From Carnegiea gigantea (taxonomy: Eukaryota > Streptophyta > Magnoliopsida > Caryophyllales > Cactaceae): a stretch of DNA of 64,000 nucleotides. Position 1 is the stretch's first letter, and every line of letters starts with the position of its first letter. The notes beneath the pieces were generated by a model, which was not told the origin of the DNA, did no database searches, and saw only the letters and a program-made list of their open reading frames with translations. The translations under genes and the position numbers were made by a program. Below are positions 60,509-64,000 of the stretch, in pieces. The DNA lies in the NCBI GenBank assembly GCA_029747015.1, contig JAKOGI010000002.1, forward strand, positions 558,001 to 622,000. The letters run 5' to 3'.

Positions 60509-60876
60509 TATATCTCTTTGACTGTTTTGTACCGGAGACATACATACACTAATACATATATAGAAGTATAAAACGAATAGGAAACTATTATCCATACCTT
60601 CCAATATTTCTAGGAGCAAATCTTTTAGGTATTTTAATGCCAACAATAGTCGGCAATTCATCAAAAAGTACGCACAAACAAATACACGCAGTGGTAGTCC
60701 GAGTCCCTTTCAAGATCAAATTCCCTTCCTAAAACCCTCCCAAAAACTTCACGTACATATTCATATAAACAAAACCCCCTACATAAACCCTCCCTTGAAT
60801 CTCCATCGCCACAGCCAAAGCACTCGCAGAAACCTCTGATCCAAACAAAAAAACCCACAACAACACAACCATAACC
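60509..60876 (+). promoter_or_regulatory. Promoter and 5' UTR of flotillin gene 2
   Basis: TTCATATAAACAAAA at about 60758 is a candidate TATA element, followed by a C/A-rich leader without an ATG before 60877. Confidence 0.4.
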
Positions 60877-63359
60877 ATGTTGTTCTACAAGGTAGCAAGG
60901 CCTTCAGAGTATCTGGCCATAACTGGGTACAAAATAGACGACGTTAAGCTTGCAAAGAAGGCCTTCATTCTTCCTGGCCAGAGGTGTGCCCGTGTCGACG
61001 TTTCCCCCGTAAACTACACCTTTCAAGTCCAGGCCATGAGCGCTGAGAAGTTACCCTTTGTCCTCCCTGCTGTGTTCACCATTGGTCCTCGTGTTGATGA
61101 CCCCGAGAGCTTGGTTAAGTATGCCAAGCTTCTCTCTCCCCATGACAAGAACTCCAACCATGTTGTTGAGCTTGTCGAGGGGGTCATCGAGGGCGAGACC
61201 CGTGTTCTTGCTGCATCCATGACTATGGAGGAGATATTCAAGGGGACCAAGGAGTTTAAAAAGGAGGTCTTTGAGAAGGTCCAGTTTGAACTGAATCAGT
61301 TTGGATTGGTAATTTACAATGCCAATGTTAAACAGCTTGTGGATGTTCAAGGGCATGAGTATTTCTCCTACTTGGGTCAGAAAACTCAGATGGAGGCTGC
61401 TAATCAGGCTAAGGTATGTCAGAATTTAATTTCCTATGAAACCTAGCCGCCAAAGATTCAATCTTTTTGTTCTTTTTGAGTAGAAAGATTTGTTCTTTTT
61501 TCTTTCAGTTGGATTTCATAATGTACCATGTTTATTAGAGTGCATGGGCATATGTATTATGTTGATGAAAATTTCTGATTTTGTTATTTGATTTGGCTCT
61601 TTTGTGTTTTTATATGTCTTTCTGGATCCATGAATTAACTGAGGAGGATGAGAGGAAGCATCCGAAGGATTAGACCAAACATGTTTCTATGTGGGCATGA
61701 CATGATACTAAAGAAACGAGGGTATATTTGTTAATTTGCAGTGAAAGGGTCGCAAATAACAAGGGCTTTGTTGTTCTTGAGTGATCTTAAGAATGTTACT
61801 GTTCCCTTGCGTGTTTCTATGTGGTTTGATGTCTTGTTTAGACATGAATTGAAATATGATCTGATTGCAAAAGGTCGGGTTTGTCTTTTAGTAAAAAAGC
61901 AAACAACAATGGACACTCCATTTGTGTATACAAAGAAGCAAACAATTTTCCTACTGTTTTGCCATGACGCCGGGGAATTCAATTATACTGCTGCCCTTTT
62001 GCTTTTGTTTGAAATGGTGTTTTTGGTGTATATATCTAGGTTGATGTTGCAGAGGCCAAGATGAAGGGCGCAATAGGAGCAAAGGAGAGGGAAGGCCAAA
62101 CTGCCCAAAATGCTGCAAAGATTGATGCTGAGACCAGGGTTGTAACGATTCAAAGACAAGGAGAGGGTCAGAAGGAGGAAGTCAAGGTGAAGACTGCTGT
62201 CAAGATTTTCGAGAATGAAAAGGAAGCTGAGTTTGCCAAGTCTAATGCTGAGCTGGATGCCAAGAAGGCCGGTTGGTTCCAGTCCGCTGCGCTGGCAAAA
62301 GTTGAGGCTGAGCAAGCTGTGGCAATTAGGAACGCCGAACTCCAGACTGAGGTGGAGAAGAAGAATGCTTTGACTAGGATTGAGCAGCTTAGGGCTGAGA
62401 AACTGAGCCAGGCAACGGTTAACTATGACATTAAGGTACGTTAGTCCATGCTTTATTCCACCACTTTCTTCCTTGTCTAATTTTTTTTATGGATATGCAT
62501 TTAGGCTGTGTGGCAATATTTCCTTTTTGTGTCACTGTATGGTCTTGGAACATGGGTTATTTACAATTCTGGTTCGTAAAATGAATTTGTCAAGAGGACT
62601 TGTCTACTGTCAGTTTCTTGAATAAATTTGCCGAGGATATTCAAGTTTCAAAGTTGGTCTGATACAGATTTTGCCATTCAGGTTCAGGTCGAAACCATGG
62701 TTCCTAATTTTGTATTTTAAGTTGCAGTGCAAGTACTATGCATGCATTTAGACGAAACAGTTACACTTAATTCTTTCATTAGTCCCTTTTCTTCAACCTA
62801 CTGCTTTTGACGTTAATAAGACCATGACTAACTTGGTAACGAGTACATATAACAGGTACAAGAGGCTAACTGGGAGCTTTACAACAAAAAGATGGAAGCA
62901 GATGCAGCACTCTACAACAACAAAAATGAGGCAGAAGCCAAGAAAGCACTTGCTGATGCAACCTTCTACTCACGAAAGCAAGCAGCCGATGCAGAACTCT
63001 ATGCCAAGCAGAAAGAGGCCGAGGGGATAGCAGTCATGGCTCAAGCTCAAGGGATGTACCTAAGCACTCTTCTCAAGGCCTTAAATGGTAATTACTCAGC
63101 TCTGAGAGACTACATGATGATCAACGATAGGGTGTTCCAAGAAATGGCTAGGATCAATGCGGAAGCTATCAAAGGGTTGCAGCCTAAGCTTAGCATCTGG
63201 TCCGGAATGAATGGGGCCAATGACAATAACAATGGTGGTGGTGCTCTCAAGGATGTGGCGGAAGTTTACAGTATGATCCCTCCAATTGTCAAGACTGTTA
63301 ACGAGCAAACTGGGATGTTGCCTCCGGCTTGGCTCGGAACCTTGGCCGATGAATCTTAG
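60877..63359 (+). CDS. Flotillin-like protein 2 (3 exons)
   Basis: The tandem duplicate of the gene at 55051-57993. Exons 60877-61413, 62040-62435 and 62856-63359 give 478 residues; exons 1 and 2 have exactly the same lengths as in gene 1 (537 and 396 bp). The N-terminus is [20 protein letters not shown]. The SPFH domain is about 1-190, the Ala/Glu-rich coiled coil about 190-375, and the C-terminus ends [12 protein letters not shown], one residue shorter than gene 1. Differences from gene 1 are mostly conservative, with no stop or frameshift, so both copies look functional. The 5' part of exon 2 is almost identical between copies, while the first 80 bases of exon 1 are much more different. 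Confidence 0.95.
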
Positions 63360-64000
63360 TATAATGATGCTCTTAGCTATGAGAATTGTTAGTACAGCAC
63401 AGGTTTCCGTAGAGTAGCATGATGATGGTAGATGGTGTCAGTAATCTAACTATGAGTTATGTAGGTCAGTAGCCGAGATATATTGGTCCATCCCTTTACA
63501 TCCGTGTCGTTATTTCTTCCAGTGATGCCTCCTACTAAACTGTTGCACATCTTACAGACTCCACAATGTCTTCAAAACTGAAAAGAACTGATCATCTCAA
63601 ATTTAATGATCAATAGCATGCTGACAGACCTCAAGCTCAGCTAGAAGGGCCCTACGTATGGCTGAAGGGCTGGGCCTTGCCAAACTGAACTAGTACAACT
63701 TGAGTCAAAGTTTAGCCCGGCCCAGCCAAAGCAAAGGCAGACTGAACTGCCCTGGCACGATGCTACCTGTTAAGTTTCACACATTAGAAAGAGTTACTGG
63801 ATGTCAATAATTTAAACTCTTGGGGGTTTTGAATCAGAATAATCCAAACTTTAAAAATAGCTTCCAATACTTCTAATTTTTCGAATATTTATTTTTAGTA
63901 TTCTACGGTGATTTTAGATTGTATTTTTCAGGCAATCTCGAATGATGATGTTGCCCTTAAAACAACACAGAAATACGAATTAAAGTTGTCTACCTTCATT
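63360..64000. other. 3' flank of flotillin gene 2
   Basis: Probable 3' UTR to about 63500, then AT-rich DNA and a short GGGCTGGGCC/TAGCCCGGCCCAGCC inverted word pair at about 63669-63727. No further gene. Confidence 0.4.

Overview
The window is plant nuclear DNA, almost certainly from a eudicot. It has spliced genes with GT-AG introns, an intron-bearing elongator tRNA-Met, a Ty1/copia retrotransposon primed by initiator tRNA-Met, many MITEs with TAA/TTA target duplications, and AT-rich intergenic DNA with (TA)n tracts. I cannot fix the species from sequence alone.

Layout. 0.6-15.2 kb, minus strand: a decaying tandem cluster of NFD4/nodulin-like MFS transporter genes. It holds two intact three-exon genes (648-3145 and 10935-15176), one copy that lost exon 2 (6683-7847) and one orphan exon 1 (9527-9855). 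A chimeric LTR element and a MITE lie between copies. 18.9-22.5 kb, plus strand: a small organelle-type RRM protein, a SEN2-type tRNA-splicing endonuclease subunit and, 1.4 kb further, an intron-containing tRNA-Met, the class of tRNA that the enzyme processes. 22.5-35 kb: mostly gene-poor repeats, with one intronless serine-rich protein gene on the minus strand at 26.4-27.0 kb. 35.8-41.9 kb: a young, nearly complete copia element on the minus strand. Its two 376-bp LTRs differ at 2 positions, the TSD is perfect, and one frameshift separates gag-PR-IN from RT-RNase H. 43.5-45.2 kb: a DxD nucleotide-diphospho-sugar transferase. 47.8-53.0 kb: a 12-exon BRAP2/BRIZ-type RING plus UBP zinc-finger E3 ligase. 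55.1-63.4 kb: two head-to-tail flotillin-like genes with identical exon layout.

The genes do not form one pathway. The SEN2 gene and the tRNA-Met are enzyme and substrate class by neighbourhood. The NFD4 and flotillin groups are local tandem duplications at different stages: the first is decaying, while the second is maintained and shows patchy near-identity that suggests gene conversion. I found no clearly new system. The best leads are the SEN2/tRNA-Met neighbourhood, the LTR element with two unrelated LTRs, the TAA-flanked MITEs filled with degenerate TTCAACC repeats, the triple leader repeat of the copia element, and a possible exon split by that element. Exon limits were read by eye from reading frames, splice consensus and paralogue comparison, without transcript data.
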